Shown here: positions 35,865 to 44,763 of the stretch, piece by piece
Position numbering within the stretch: the stretch's first letter is position 1
Layout of the letters: each line of letters opens with the position of its first letter
NCBI RefSeq assembly: GCF_026341515.1
Contig: NZ_JAPEOK010000001.1
Span: 8,370,001 to 8,434,000 of the forward strand
DNA length: 64,000 bases
Origin: Streptomyces sp. NBC_00878
GTDB lineage: Bacteria > Actinomycetota > Actinomycetes > Streptomycetales > Streptomycetaceae
Reading direction: 5' to 3'
The notes under the pieces: generated by a model
Told to the model about the DNA's origin: nothing
Database searches by the model: none
The model's input: the letters and a program-made list of their open reading frames with translations, nothing else
Translations under genes and position numbers: made by a program

Positions 35865-37718
35865 ATGGGGCGCCACCGGAAATCCGGGTTGGATCGGCGA
35901 TTTGAGAATGTGCGTGCGCTCGCGGCGTTCATCGCCCCGCACAAGGGGATCCTGCTGGGCGGGATGGTTCTGGGCATAGGCACCGCGGCCACATTCCTGG
36001 CAGTGCCACTCGTCACCAGAGACGTGCTCGCCGAACTCGGCGGCTCCGGCAACCCGACCTCCGCCACCACCATCAAGCTGTTCGCCCTGATGCTCTTCGG
36101 GGCGGGTCTCGGCATGGGCCAGGGAATCCTGCTCGGGATGCTCGGAGAGCGCATCGTCCTGGACACTCGCGTCGGCATCGTGCAACGCCTGCTCCGAGTG
36201 CGTACCACCGTCCTGGCCACCCGCCCCGCCGGCGAACTCGTGGCCCGTGTCACCTCGGACACCACCCTGCTGCGTGAGGCGACCACCAGCAGCCTCGTCC
36301 AGTTGGTCAGAGCGAGCATCACCCTGGTGGGCTCGCTCGTTCTGATGTTCCGACTCGATCCGGTCCTGATGGCCGCGTGCGTCGGGGCACTCACCGCGAT
36401 GAGCGTCGGTGTCAGCATCGTCATTCCCCGGCTCGCCACCTCCGCCCGACAGGCCCAAGAGGCACTCGGCCGCCTGGGTGGGGCCCTGGACGGGGCGTTG
36501 CGGGCCATCCGGACCGTCAAATCGAGCGTGGCCGAGGGCCGTGAAAGCGATCGCATCCTTGTCCACGCCCATGAAGCGGCCAGTGAGGGTGGCCGCGCGG
36601 TCCGTACCGCGGCCCTGGTCGGTGTCATCTCCAGCGCCGGGAACCAGCTCACGATTCTGATCACTCTGGGTCTCGGAGCGGTCCGGGTCTCCAACGAGAC
36701 CCTCACGATCCCCACGCTGATCGCGTTTCTGCTGTACGCCTTCCAGCTCGGTGAGCCCATATCGACTCTCACCAACACGGTCGGTCAGTTGCAGGCCGGC
36801 GTGGCCGCCGCCGCTCGTGTCCGTGACCTGCAGGACCTCGAAGTCGAGCAGGACTCCCGCCAGGTCGTACCCCACCACAGCCCGCCGGCGGTCCTGGAGT
36901 TCCATGACGTCGACGCCGGGTACCCCGACGGCGAGCCGGTACTGCACGGCATCGCCCTGGCCATTCCCCGCAAGGGGCACATCGCCATCGTGGGCCCGTC
37001 CGGCGCGGGCAAGTCCACGCTGTTCTCTCTCATGCTCCGCTTCATCGACCCCCTGCGGGGCGAGGTCTTCCTCGACGGCGTGTCCTTGCGCGACTGGTCC
37101 CTGGCGCGGCTGCGCCGCCGGATCGTCTACCTGGAGCAGGACGCTCCGCTGCTGCCCGGCACGTTGAGGGAGAACCTGGCCTACGTCCGCCCCGAGGCGA
37201 CCGACGAGGAGATCTGGGCCGCCCTGCGGGCCGTGCGGCTCGACGACCGCGTCCGAGCCATGCCGGCCGGCCTCGACAGCGAGCCCTCCGCCGCCACTGT
37301 CTCCGGAGGCGAGCGGCAACGCATCGCGTTGGCCCGTGCCCTGGTCGCCAGGCCCGAGATCCTGCTCCTCGACGAAGCGACCGCCCAGTTGGACGGAATC
37401 ACGGAGTCCGTCGTGCAGCAGTTCATCGCGGACATCGGCCGGACCGGTGCCGTCGTCAGCATTGCCCACCGGCTGTCGACAGTGATGGACGCCGATCAGA
37501 TCATCGTGCTGGAGGACGGCCGGATCCGCGCGGCCGGAGATCACCGGCAACTCCTGGCGGCCGACGAGCTCTACCAAGGACTCGTGGCCGCACTGCGGAT
37601 AGGTGCCCCGCACAGTGGCTCGGCCAAGCTGTCCGAACCTGCTGGGGAGAATCCGGTCGGAATTCTCCGGCAGGAGGTACCCGGGGCCTCTCCGATCAAT
37701 TTCGAATCCCCCATGTGA
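35865..37718 (+). CDS. ABC exporter (fused membrane and ATPase domains) of the RiPP cluster
   Basis: A 617-residue half-transporter. Six membrane helices occupy about 20-310, and the ATPase domain about 335-570 with Walker A GPSGAGKST (376-384), signature VSGGERQR (about 478-485), Walker B EILLLDEA and switch SIAHRLS. No N-terminal C39 peptidase domain, so leader removal needs another protease. ATG 35865 follows GGGGG. Corresponds in role to LinT/CypT. Divergent from the precursor genes. Confidence 0.9.
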   Translation: MGRHRKSGLDRRFENVRALAAFIAPHKGILLGGMVLGIGTAATFLAVPLVTRDVLAELGGSGNPTSATTIKLFALMLFGAGLGMGQGILLGMLGERIVLDTRVGIVQRLLRVRTTVLATRPAGELVARVTSDTTLLREATTSSLVQLVRASITLVGSLVLMFRLDPVLMAACVGALTAMSVGVSIVIPRLATSARQAQEALGRLGGALDGALRAIRTVKSSVAEGRESDRILVHAHEAASEGGRAVRTAALVGVISSAGNQLTILITLGLGAVRVSNETLTIPTLIAFLLYAFQLGEPISTLTNTVGQLQAGVAAAARVRDLQDLEVEQDSRQVVPHHSPPAVLEFHDVDAGYPDGEPVLHGIALAIPRKGHIAIVGPSGAGKSTLFSLMLRFIDPLRGEVFLDGVSLRDWSLARLRRRIVYLEQDAPLLPGTLRENLAYVRPEATDEEIWAALRAVRLDDRVRAMPAGLDSEPSAATVSGGERQRIALARALVARPEILLLDEATAQLDGITESVVQQFIADIGRTGAVVSIAHRLSTVMDADQIIVLEDGRIRAAGDHRQLLAADELYQGLVAALRIGAPHSGSAKLSEPAGENPVGILRQEVPGASPINFESPM

Positions 37719-37738
37719 CTGCTACCTCGCCCAGGGTC

Positions 37739-37890
37739 TCATTGCAGGTGGGCGGCGTACTTCAGCGCGCCGCTGAGCAGTCCGCCGACGTAGTACTTCT
37801 GCAGCAGCAGGTAGTTGACGACGCAGGGGACGATGGCCACCGCGATGACGCCCGGTACGGCGACCGGCAGGACGACCCGAACCATCACCT
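37739..37890 (-). pseudogene. remnant of carbohydrate ABC transporter permease (MalG-like)
   Basis: The minus strand encodes a C-terminal piece with LPVAVPGVIAVAIVP joined directly to NYLLLQKYYVGGLLSGALK and a stop. The first part is the MalG-type EAA-loop region and the second is the normal C terminus; the helices between them are missing, so there is an internal deletion as well as loss of the N terminus. No function expected. It marks the right border of the RiPP island. Confidence 0.75.
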
Positions 37891-37903
37891 TCAGGATGCC
37901 GCG

Positions 37904-38167
37904 ATGAAGTACGGCGACGGCTTCACCAAGCTGTGGCCCTCACTCGTGACCGCGATCGGCTACGTCATAGCGTTCGTGCTGCTCGCGCAGACGCTGAAGA
38001 CCGTCGCGGTCGGCACGGCCTACGCGATCTGGGCAGGCGCCGGTACGGCGGCCGTCGCCGCGATCGGGATGGTCTTCCTGGGCGAGGGCATGAACACCGC
38101 CAAGTTCGCCGGGATCGTGATGATCATCGGCGGGGTCGTGGTCCTGAACCTGGGCGGGGCGCACTGA
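37904..38167 (+). pseudogene. 5'-truncated SMR (EmrE-like) multidrug transporter
   Basis: From MKYGDGFTKLWPSL onward the 87 residues match small multidrug resistance proteins (GTAYAIWAGAGTAAVAAIGMV, then FAGIVMIIGGVVVLNL). The first helix with the essential membrane-embedded Glu is missing and is replaced by the permease remnant in the other direction. A longer frame from GTG 37715 exists, but its N terminus is antisense to that remnant. Confidence 0.8.
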
Positions 38168-38192
38168 TGCGACGCCGCGGGACAGGAGCCGG

Positions 38193-38530
38193 GTGATGGC
38201 CCGGCGTTACGACCCCGAGCGGCGGCAGCGGATCATGGACGCGGCGATCCGGGTCGTGGCCGCCAAGGGCATCGCCGGGCTGAGCCACCGCTCGGTCGCG
38301 GCCAAGGCGGATCTGCCGGTCGGCTCGACGACGTACCACTTCAAGACACTCGACGAGCTGCTGGTCGCCGCGCTGCGCCAGACGAACGAGGCTTCGTGAA
38401 AGTCGTTGCCTCGCGGGGCGCGCTTGAGGACACCGGGACCGATCTGGCCGGCGAACTCGCCGGTCTCCTGGGCGAGTGGCTGGGGCGCGACCGCGCGAGC
38501 GTGGAGCTGGAGTACGAGCTCTCCCCGCGC
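38193..38530 (+). pseudogene. TetR-family regulator, frameshifted and truncated
   Basis: RRYDPERRQRIMDAAIRVVA to YHFKTLDELLVAAL is an intact TetR HTH (about 67 residues), then a stop at 38397-38399. Adding one base at about 38391 would restore NEGFVKVVASRGALED, which continues in the next frame to VELEYEL at about 38522. There homology breaks off into another gene. TetR next to SMR is a usual pairing, so this was probably the transporter's regulator. Confidence 0.8.
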
Positions 38531-39388
38531 ACGCGGCTGGCCCCGGGGCGTGAGGCGCTGCTGCGGGAGGCCGCGCGCGGCAGCCGGAGCCGGAGACTGC
38601 GCGCCGACTGGCGGCTCGCCGCGGTGGGGCCGCGGCCGCCATCACGCTGGCGGGCGGTGCTCGGCACCCAGGTGGCGGGCGACGAGGGGCGCGACGCGCG
38701 GGCGGGGAGCAGGCCGGCCTACGTCCTTGAACTGGGCAGCGCGAAGGACCTGTTGAACGAGGCCGCGGACGTGATCGCCGCCGGCCCCTCGGTCACCGCC
38801 CGCGACGGCCAGTGGATCTACGTCAAGACCGTCGAGTCCAACCTCACGGACGACGAGGGGCCGGGGACACAGACCGGAGAGAGCTGGCTGAAGTACGCCG
38901 ATCCGTCCATGGAGGACGGCAAGGCCGGTGACGACCACTCGCCCAGGGAGGAGTACGCGTTCCTCAAGAGCCTGCCCGACGACCCGAAGAAGGTACGGGC
39001 GGCGGCGCGCGAGTTCTTCTACGCCACCGACGAGTCCGAGACCCGTACCGAGCACGAGTACCGGGCCCTCACCGCGGTCCTCAGCAGGGCGTACGCGTAC
39101 GACGCCGCGGACCTCGCCAAGGTCTACCGGGCGCTGGCCACGATTCCCGGCGTACGGGCCGCGCAGGTCCAGGACGCTGCGGGGCGCGACGCCATCGCGG
39201 TGTACCGCAGGAACGAGAACCCGTGGGCGAACCGGGACGAATTCCTCCCGGACCCGGGCACCTACCTCTACACCGGCCATCGGGTGGTGGCCCGGAGCGA
39301 CAGCGAGGAGGTGAAGAAGGGGGACGTCGTCATCGACGGGGCCCGGCTGGCCACGGGGGTGGTCGACGCGGAGGGCGAGCGGCCCTGA
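38531..39388 (+). pseudogene. CU044_5270-family protein fragment fused to TetR tail
   Basis: The frame 38396-39388 continues from TetR sequence into LLREAARGSRSRRLRADWRLAAVG and then AADVIAAGPSVTARDGQWIYVKTVESN, typical of CU044_5270 proteins (sigma-factor-linked secreted proteins). The N terminus is lost, and about 38625-38665 read better in another frame (AAAITLAGG), suggesting compensating shifts. The rest up to the C terminus is intact, so a chimeric product is possible but unlikely to work. Confidence 0.65.
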
Positions 39389-39397
39389 ATCGGCGCC

Positions 39398-39520
39398 GCC
39401 GGGATTCCTGCGACCCGGGACTGCCGGGATCCCCGCGACCCGGGACCGCCGGGATTCCTGCGACCCGGACCTCGTGGGATTCCCGCGCCTGAGCCGTAGG
39501 GATTCCCACGCCTGATCCGC
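39398..39520. repeat. 25-bp tandem repeat, about five copies
   Basis: Units of GCCGGGATTCCTGCGACCCG plus five bases recur with a 25-bp period at 39398, 39423 and 39448, then degenerate copies at about 39473 and 39496. Non-coding, upstream of dapD. Confidence 0.8.
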
Positions 39521-39560
39521 CGGACCGGCCCCGGGGAGCCCGTCGGGCGGATCTCACCCG

Positions 39561-39599
39561 ACCAGTGCGCCCGGCACCTGAGACGCCGGGCGCACTGGT
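39561..39599 (+). terminator. hairpin upstream of dapD
   Basis: ACCAGTGCGCCCGGC pairs perfectly with GCCGGGCGCACTGGT (15 bp, nine-base loop). It probably terminates transcription from the left, just before the dapD promoter. Confidence 0.75.
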
Positions 39600-39635
39600 T
39601 GGCACCCGCGGGCCCCCGCCGGTTAGGTTTCCCTC

Positions 39636-40625
39636 ATGACCGACACGACTGCTACTCGCACCACCGGCGCCGTCGCCGCCGGGCTCGCCACGCTCGCCGC
39701 CGACGGCACTGTCCTCGACACCTGGTTCCCGGCCCCCGAACTGGCCTCCGAGCCCGGCCCCTCCGGCTCAGAGCGGCTGTCCGCCGAGCGCGCGGTGGAA
39801 CTGCTCGGCGAGGGCGCCGCGAAAGCGATCGGCCCGGACGCCCGCCGTGGCGTCGAGGTGGCCGCGGTCCGCACGGTCATCGCCTCACTCGACGAGAAGC
39901 CGGTCGACGCGCACGACGCGTACCTGCGCCTGCACCTGCTCTCGCACCGCCTCGTGAAGCCGCACGGGCAGAGCCTCGACGGCCTGTTCGCGCACCTCGC
40001 CAACGTCGCCTGGACCTCGCTCGGCCCGGTCGCCGTCGACGACGTGGAGAAGGTCCGGCTGAACGCCCGCGCCGAGGGCCTCCACCTGGCCGTGACGTCC
40101 ATCGACAAGTTCCCGCGCATGACGGACTACGTGGCGCCGAAGGGCGTCCGCATCGCCGACGCCGACCGGGTCCGCCTCGGGGCGCACCTCGCCGAGGGCA
40201 CCACGGTCATGCACGAGGGCTTCGTGAACTTCAACGCGGGCACCCTCGGCACGTCGATGGTCGAGGGCCGTATCTCCGCGGGCGTCGTGGTCGGCGACGG
40301 CTCGGACATCGGCGGCGGCGCCTCCACCATGGGCACGCTGTCCGGCGGCGGCAACGTCCGCATCACCATCGGCGAGCGCTGCCTGATCGGTGCGGAGGCG
40401 GGCGTCGGGATCGCCCTCGGTGACGAGTGCGTCGTCGAGGCCGGGCTGTACGTCACGGCCGGGACGCGGGTCACGATGCCCGACGGGCAGATCGTCAAGG
40501 CGCGTGAGCTGTCCGGCGCGTCCAACATCCTGTTCCGCCGCAACTCGGTCACCGGAACGGTGGAGGCGCGGCCGAACAACGCGGTGTGGGGCGGCCTCAA
40601 CGAGATCCTCCACAGTCACAACTGA
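39636..40625 (+). CDS. dapD: 2,3,4,5-tetrahydropyridine-2,6-dicarboxylate N-succinyltransferase
   Basis: A 329-residue left-handed beta-helix acyltransferase of the succinylase branch of lysine/meso-diaminopimelate synthesis. Hexapeptide repeats run through [39 protein letters not shown] sequence, with [23 protein letters not shown] and [19 protein letters not shown]. This is the longer actinobacterial type. It starts at ATG 39636 without a strong Shine-Dalgarno. Confidence 0.95.
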   Translation: MTDTTATRTTGAVAAGLATLAADGTVLDTWFPAPELASEPGPSGSERLSAERAVELLGEGAAKAIGPDARRGVEVAAVRTVIASLDEKPVDAHDAYLRLHLLSHRLVKPHGQSLDGLFAHLANVAWTSLGPVAVDDVEKVRLNARAEGLHLAVTSIDKFPRMTDYVAPKGVRIADADRVRLGAHLAEGTTVMHEGFVNFNAGTLGTSMVEGRISAGVVVGDGSDIGGGASTMGTLSGGGNVRITIGERCLIGAEAGVGIALGDECVVEAGLYVTAGTRVTMPDGQIVKARELSGASNILFRRNSVTGTVEARPNNAVWGGLNEILHSHN

Positions 40626-40645
40626 CACGTACCGAGGTTTTGGAT

Positions 40646-40680
40646 CGAGCGCCCTCCCACCTGCTGTGGGAGGGCGCTCG
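40646..40680 (+). terminator. dapD terminator hairpin
   Basis: CGAGCGCCCTCCCAC pairs perfectly with GTGGGAGGGCGCTCG (15 bp, five-base loop), 20 bp after the dapD stop. Confidence 0.85.
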
Positions 40681-40710
40681 GTTGTGTGGGTCGTTGGGTG
40701 CGGGTCCGGT

Positions 40711-40770
40711 GGGGGCTGGTCGCGCAGTTCCCCGCGCCCCTAAAAGAACGGGCTGCGCCCCTGCCTTTCA
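40711..40770. repeat. Streptomyces intergenic repeat
   Basis: GGGGGCTGGTCGCGCAGTTC and the following CCCGCGCCCCTAAAAGA match the very common intergenic repeat of Streptomyces genomes; related arms lie at 10556 and 11089. Confidence 0.7.
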
Positions 40771-40865
40771 AGAATTCCTCGCGCCGCCAGGCATAGCGGG
40801 GGCCCGCCCGGAGCGTCGGTACGGGTGGGAGCGGGGGACAGCCCGCCGGGGAAGAGAAGGTGACG

Positions 40866-41438
40866 ATGGATGCCCAAGGGCAGGAGCGGTTCCGGGAGTT
40901 CGTGGAGAACCGGTCGTCGGCGCTGCTGAAGACCGCCGTGCTGCTCAGCGGCGGCGACCGGCACGCGGCCGAGGACCTGCTGCAGAACGCGCTGATCAAG
41001 GCCGCCGGACGCTGGCAGCGGATCGACGAGCCGGAGGCGTACGTACGGCAGATCCTGTACCGCCAGCAGGTCAGCCGGTGGCGGCTGAAATGGCGCAGAC
41101 GGGAGCTGACGGTCGCCGAGCCGCCCGTGGGGACGGGCGGGGCGGGTGCCTCCTCCGCCGCCGAGACCTCCGCCGCCGAGCTGCGGATCGTGATGCGCGG
41201 AGCGCTGGCGCGGCTGACCGCCCGACAGCGGACCGTGCTGGTGCTGCGCTACTTCGAGGACCTGCCGGAGGCCGACGTGGCCCGCATCCTCGGCTGCTCG
41301 GTGGGGACCGTCCGGTCCACCAGCCACCGCTCGCTCGCCAGACTGCGCGTCCTCGCGCCGGAACTGGCCGGGCTGGGCCTGACCGACGCCGAAGACAGCC
41401 CGTGCCGCGACTTCTCACCCGTGGAGGTACGTCCGTGA
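40866..41438 (+). CDS. SigE-family ECF RNA polymerase sigma factor
   Basis: A 190-residue sigma factor. Region 2 spans about 10-75 (FREFVENRSSALLKTAVLLS, HAAEDLLQNALIKAAGRW) and region 4 about 105-165 (RQRTVLVLRYFEDLPEADVARILGCSVGTVRS). ATG 40866 has GAGAAGG five bases upstream; GTG 40860 is an alternative. It couples by GTGA to a membrane protein likely to be its regulator. Confidence 0.92.
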   Translation: MDAQGQERFREFVENRSSALLKTAVLLSGGDRHAAEDLLQNALIKAAGRWQRIDEPEAYVRQILYRQQVSRWRLKWRRRELTVAEPPVGTGGAGASSAAETSAAELRIVMRGALARLTARQRTVLVLRYFEDLPEADVARILGCSVGTVRSTSHRSLARLRVLAPELAGLGLTDAEDSPCRDFSPVEVRP

Positions 41439-42652
41439 ACATGGAACAGCTCGTATGCGACGCCCTGCACGAGCAGGCCGCGGACACCACGACCGCCCCG
41501 CCCGACTTCGCGGGCCGCGTCTTCGCCGTCCGGCGCCGCCGCCGGACCCGTACGATCGCCGCCGCCGCGGTGGCCACCACGGTCGCCGTCGCCGTCGCGG
41601 TGGCCGTGCCCGTGATGGACCGCGGCAAGGACGAGCCCCGGCTCGCCAGTCAGATGAACCAGAGCGACATCATCGCCCACCCGGACCAGGCACCCCCGCG
41701 CGACCTGATCGCCGCGGGGAACACCGCGCTGGCCGCCTACTACACGTTCGGCACCGCCAAGGAGACCAAGGACCGGGGCGTCTCCCGGCGCACCTACCAC
41801 CTCCTCGACCAGGAGACCGGCAAGTACGTGAAGACCACCAAGTGGTCCTTCCTCGACGTCGCTCCAGGCATGCGCACCGCCGCCGTCCTGGAGAAGGATC
41901 TGCTGGCCAAGCGGATCGGCCTGCTCGACCTGCTCACCGGCGAGGTCGTGCGCTGGATCCCGGTCGACCGCGGTGTCGCGAGCGTCAGGTTCTCGCCCGA
42001 CGGCAGCAAGCTCGTCGCGACGACGTACGACGAGAACCCCGACCTGCAGTACCTGGCTGACTACGACAGGGACGGCGACGGCAAGAAGAACGACTGGACG
42101 CAGCGGTTCGGCCAGTCGAGCCGGACCGGCTTCTACATCCTGGACGTCGAATCCGGCAAGGGCTCCTGGAGCAAGGCCGCCGGCGATGCCGAGAACCTCA
42201 ACGTCCGCCAGGACTTCGTCTTCAGTCACGACGGCAAGCTGGTCTACTCCGCGCTCTCGATGGAACCCCACGCGCAGTACTACGACTTCGAGGGCAACAA
42301 GGTCGCCAAGCCCGCGAAGGAGAAGTACCTGCACTGGTCTGTCGAAGCGGGGCTGTCCCCGGACGGCAAGCTCGCCGCGGGCGACTTCGAGGGGAGTACC
42401 AAGACCACCGCCTCCGCGATCAACGACCCCTACACCGGCAAGCGGCTCTACAAGATCCCCGGGCAGCAGCTGCTTGCCTGGGTCGACAACAAGCGGCTCA
42501 TCGCCTTCGACATCGCACCCGGTACGAACGAGTTCCACAACCGGCTCGTGCTCGTCACGATCGGCAGCGACAAGACCGTCCCGCTGAGCGGTTTCCGCAA
42601 GGGGAACGACGGCGCGCCCGGGCGCTGGACACCGATCTTCGCCGAACGCTGA
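41435..42652 (+). CDS. membrane-anchored beta-propeller-like protein, partner of sigma factor
   Basis: A 405-residue protein: N-terminal cytoplasmic 40 residues, one membrane helix (41-60, Ala/Val-rich), then an extracytoplasmic domain with WD40/PQQ-like blades (VASVRFSPDGSKLVATT, QDFVFSHDGKLVYSALS, EAGLSPDGKLAAGDF). The GTG at 41435 has GGAGG seven bases upstream and overlaps the sigma factor stop. A sensor or anti-sigma role is inferred from this coupling; no zinc anti-sigma motif is present. Confidence 0.75.
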   Translation: MNMEQLVCDALHEQAADTTTAPPDFAGRVFAVRRRRRTRTIAAAAVATTVAVAVAVAVPVMDRGKDEPRLASQMNQSDIIAHPDQAPPRDLIAAGNTALAAYYTFGTAKETKDRGVSRRTYHLLDQETGKYVKTTKWSFLDVAPGMRTAAVLEKDLLAKRIGLLDLLTGEVVRWIPVDRGVASVRFSPDGSKLVATTYDENPDLQYLADYDRDGDGKKNDWTQRFGQSSRTGFYILDVESGKGSWSKAAGDAENLNVRQDFVFSHDGKLVYSALSMEPHAQYYDFEGNKVAKPAKEKYLHWSVEAGLSPDGKLAAGDFEGSTKTTASAINDPYTGKRLYKIPGQQLLAWVDNKRLIAFDIAPGTNEFHNRLVLVTIGSDKTVPLSGFRKGNDGAPGRWTPIFAER

Positions 42653-42719
42653 TCACCGCTCGCCGCTCGCCAAGGTTCGCCGAACGCTGAGCATGCTCCG
42701 ATCACACGCCTCACACGCC

Positions 42720-43628
42720 TCACACACCGGCTGAGGCGGCCACCAGCCGCTCGTACGCGGTCAGCAGCCCGTCGACCGTCTCCCGGTCGGCGGGCCGCAG
42801 CGGTGCCCGGACCGGACCGGCGGGCAGACCGAGGGCGCCCAGCAGGGCCTTCGTCGTGACCGTGCCGGGCAGGCCGGAGGCCATCATCAACTCCGTTAGC
42901 GGGATGGTGAGTTGCTGCAGTCGGGCCGCCTCTCCGGAGTCTCCGGAGTCGAACGCTTCCAGGACGGATCGGAAGTGACGTGGCGTCACATTCGCCACCG
43001 TACTGATGTACCCGGCGCCGCCGATCGCGTACAGCGCGAGCACGTACTCGTCGCAGCCCGTGTAGTACGCCAACTCCGTGGCGGCCAGCACCTTCTGGGT
43101 GCCGAGCAGGTCGTACGCGCAGTCCTTCACCGCCACGATGCGCGGATGCTCCGCGAGCCGCAGCATCGTCTCCGGCTCGATACGGGTGCCGGTGCGGCCC
43201 GGGATGTCGTACAGCACGAGCGGCAGTCCGGACGTGTCCGCGATCGCCCGGAAGTGTGCCTCGACGGCGTCCTGCGGGGGCCTGCTGTAGTACGGCGTGA
43301 CCACCAACAGGCCGTCAGCGCCTGCCTTTTCGGCCTCCAGCGCCAGTTCGGCGGTGTGCCGGGTGTCGGCGGTTCCGATGCCCGCGACGATCGCGGCGCG
43401 GTCCCCGACCGCCTCGGCCACCGCCCGCACGAGCGCCGACTTCTCGGCGTCCGTCGTGGTCGGGGACTCTCCGGTCGTCCCGGAGAGCACCAGCCCGTCG
43501 CAGCCCTCGGAGACCAGCCGGTCGGCCAGCCGCTGGGCACCGTCCAGGTCGAGCAGCCCCTCGGCGGTGAAAGGGGTGATCATCGCGCAGAGGGCGCGGC
43601 CGAAGGGCGGGGTGCGTCGTGAGGTCAT
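42720..43628 (-). CDS. dapA: 4-hydroxy-tetrahydrodipicolinate synthase family protein
   Basis: A 302-residue class I aldolase barrel. GLVLSGTTGESPTTTDAEK is the pyruvate-binding signature, YDIPGRTGTRIEPETML holds the conserved Tyr, and RIVAVKDCAYDLL the Schiff-base Lys. With DapD it would feed the diaminopimelate/lysine pathway; a paralogue with other aldolase activity cannot be excluded. ATG 43628 chosen. Confidence 0.88.
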   Translation of the reverse strand: MTSRRTPPFGRALCAMITPFTAEGLLDLDGAQRLADRLVSEGCDGLVLSGTTGESPTTTDAEKSALVRAVAEAVGDRAAIVAGIGTADTRHTAELALEAEKAGADGLLVVTPYYSRPPQDAVEAHFRAIADTSGLPLVLYDIPGRTGTRIEPETMLRLAEHPRIVAVKDCAYDLLGTQKVLAATELAYYTGCDEYVLALYAIGGAGYISTVANVTPRHFRSVLEAFDSGDSGEAARLQQLTIPLTELMMASGLPGTVTTKALLGALGLPAGPVRAPLRPADRETVDGLLTAYERLVAASAGV

Positions 43629-43801
43629 GGAGGTAGTCTCGGCGCACCGACCCTGAAGCTCCACTTAATTCCGCTACGGGATATGGGTAAGCATTTCTTA
43701 TTGGTTGCGGCGTTCGAGGTGGTAGGGGCGCTCTAGGAACTCGCCCCCGTTTCGGTCACCATGGCGGGAACGGTAGAAGGTCGTCTGTCACGGGAGGCGT
43801 C

Positions 43802-43942
43802 ATGAGGCTGGGCAAAGCACTCGCCACCGGAGTCGCGGAGGAGCAGCCGCGCCTGGAAGAGGAGGAGCTCCGACTCCCCGAGGGGATCGGGGAGATCGAG
43901 GAGTTGGAGTCCTCGGTCGAAGAGGTTCCGGTCGCGCGATGA
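43802..43942 (+). CDS. 46-residue acidic protein
   Basis: MRLGKALATGVAEEQPRLEE begins a 46-residue Glu/Leu-rich peptide that ends EEVPVAR. GGGAGG lies four bases before the ATG, and the stop overlaps the ATG of the next gene as ATGA. These two facts make it a real translated gene although short. It looks helical and acidic; function unknown, probably works with the overlapping Cys-rich protein. Confidence 0.7.
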   Translation: MRLGKALATGVAEEQPRLEEEELRLPEGIGEIEELESSVEEVPVAR

Positions 43943-44637
43943 GGGTGCGGCTCCCCGAGGAACGTCCGGCGGAGCCGCCGACCGGATTCAAGATCGCCCA
44001 CCCGATGCTGTCCCAGGACGGCACCCGGGCCGGGTTCACCGGTGTGTCGCTGGGCGGCGCGCTGCCGTACGGAGTGCTCGACGAGGCGCACTGCGTCTAC
44101 GGTCTGCGGCACCGGGCACCGCACCGCCGCTGCGACTGCGGCTTCCACTGCGTGCACGACCGCGCGGCGGCCGAGGCCATGCTGTGCACCGCCGAGCACC
44201 GCAGCGCCGTACTCCTCGAAGTGGCGATCCTCGGTGTCTACATCCGCTTCGAGCTCGGTTTCCGGTACGCGCGGCAGCGGGTGCGCAGCGCCACGGTCGG
44301 GCCCTGCGCGTGCGGCGCCGCCGCCGTGGCGCTGGCCGACGCGGGATGGGGCAGGCCCGGCTGGCGGGGCCTCGCGGCCTCCTGCGCCGGATGCGTACGA
44401 GGTCGTACGGCAGTGTCGCTCGCGACCTTCGCGCGGCTGGGCGGGGAAGGGCTGCGGGTACGGGCCGGGGGTGGCGCCGTACAGCCCGCAGGTGCCGATG
44501 TGTCCGAGGGGCTCGCGGAGCTCGAAGGGCTCGGGGTCTCCGAACTCGTCGCCGAGGCGGCGCTGTTGCAGGCCCGGCTGGACTGGTTCCAGAGCCGGCT
44601 GGCGCGACTCGGCGAGCGGGGGACCGGACAGGGGTGA
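43939..44637 (+). CDS. Cys-rich actinobacterial protein of unknown function
   Basis: A 232-residue protein. The N-terminal half carries Cys clusters that look metal-binding: RRCDCGFHCVHD (about 68-79), CACG (about 118-121) and SCAGCVRG (about 146-152). The C-terminal part is an Ala/Leu/Glu-rich helix. Translationally coupled to the 46-residue acidic protein. No known family recognised. Confidence 0.75.
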   Translation: MRVRLPEERPAEPPTGFKIAHPMLSQDGTRAGFTGVSLGGALPYGVLDEAHCVYGLRHRAPHRRCDCGFHCVHDRAAAEAMLCTAEHRSAVLLEVAILGVYIRFELGFRYARQRVRSATVGPCACGAAAVALADAGWGRPGWRGLAASCAGCVRGRTAVSLATFARLGGEGLRVRAGGGAVQPAGADVSEGLAELEGLGVSELVAEAALLQARLDWFQSRLARLGERGTGQG

Positions 44638-44673
44638 CGGCTGCCCACACACCGCACTGCCCGTACCGCCGGA

Positions 44674-44717
44674 CTTGACCTGAAGCTCCGGGCTTGACCT
44701 GAAGCTTGGTTGAGGTC
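44674..44717 (+). promoter_or_regulatory. SoxR-type operator with partial upstream duplicate
   Basis: At 44696-44717 the half-sites GACCTGAAGCT and TGGTTGAGGTC form the palindrome typical of SoxR sites, overlapping a TTGACC -35 box. The left part (CTTGACCTGAAGCT) is duplicated at 44674-44687. No convincing -10 was seen. In S. coelicolor an ABM-type monooxygenase is a known SoxR target, and this site precedes such a gene here. Confidence 0.6.
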
Positions 44718-44763
44718 GGAGGGTGGTGTCGAAGACGCCGAGCAGCGATTACTGGAGTTCGTG

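Noticed and set aside
37715..38167. 150-residue frame starting GTG at the exporter stop
   Set aside because: The first ~60 residues are antisense to a permease remnant; only the part from 37904 is SMR-like, so I call it a truncated gene rather than a fused protein.
39398..39520. CRISPR array
   Set aside because: Units are contiguous 25-bp tandem repeats with no unique spacers and no cas genes nearby.
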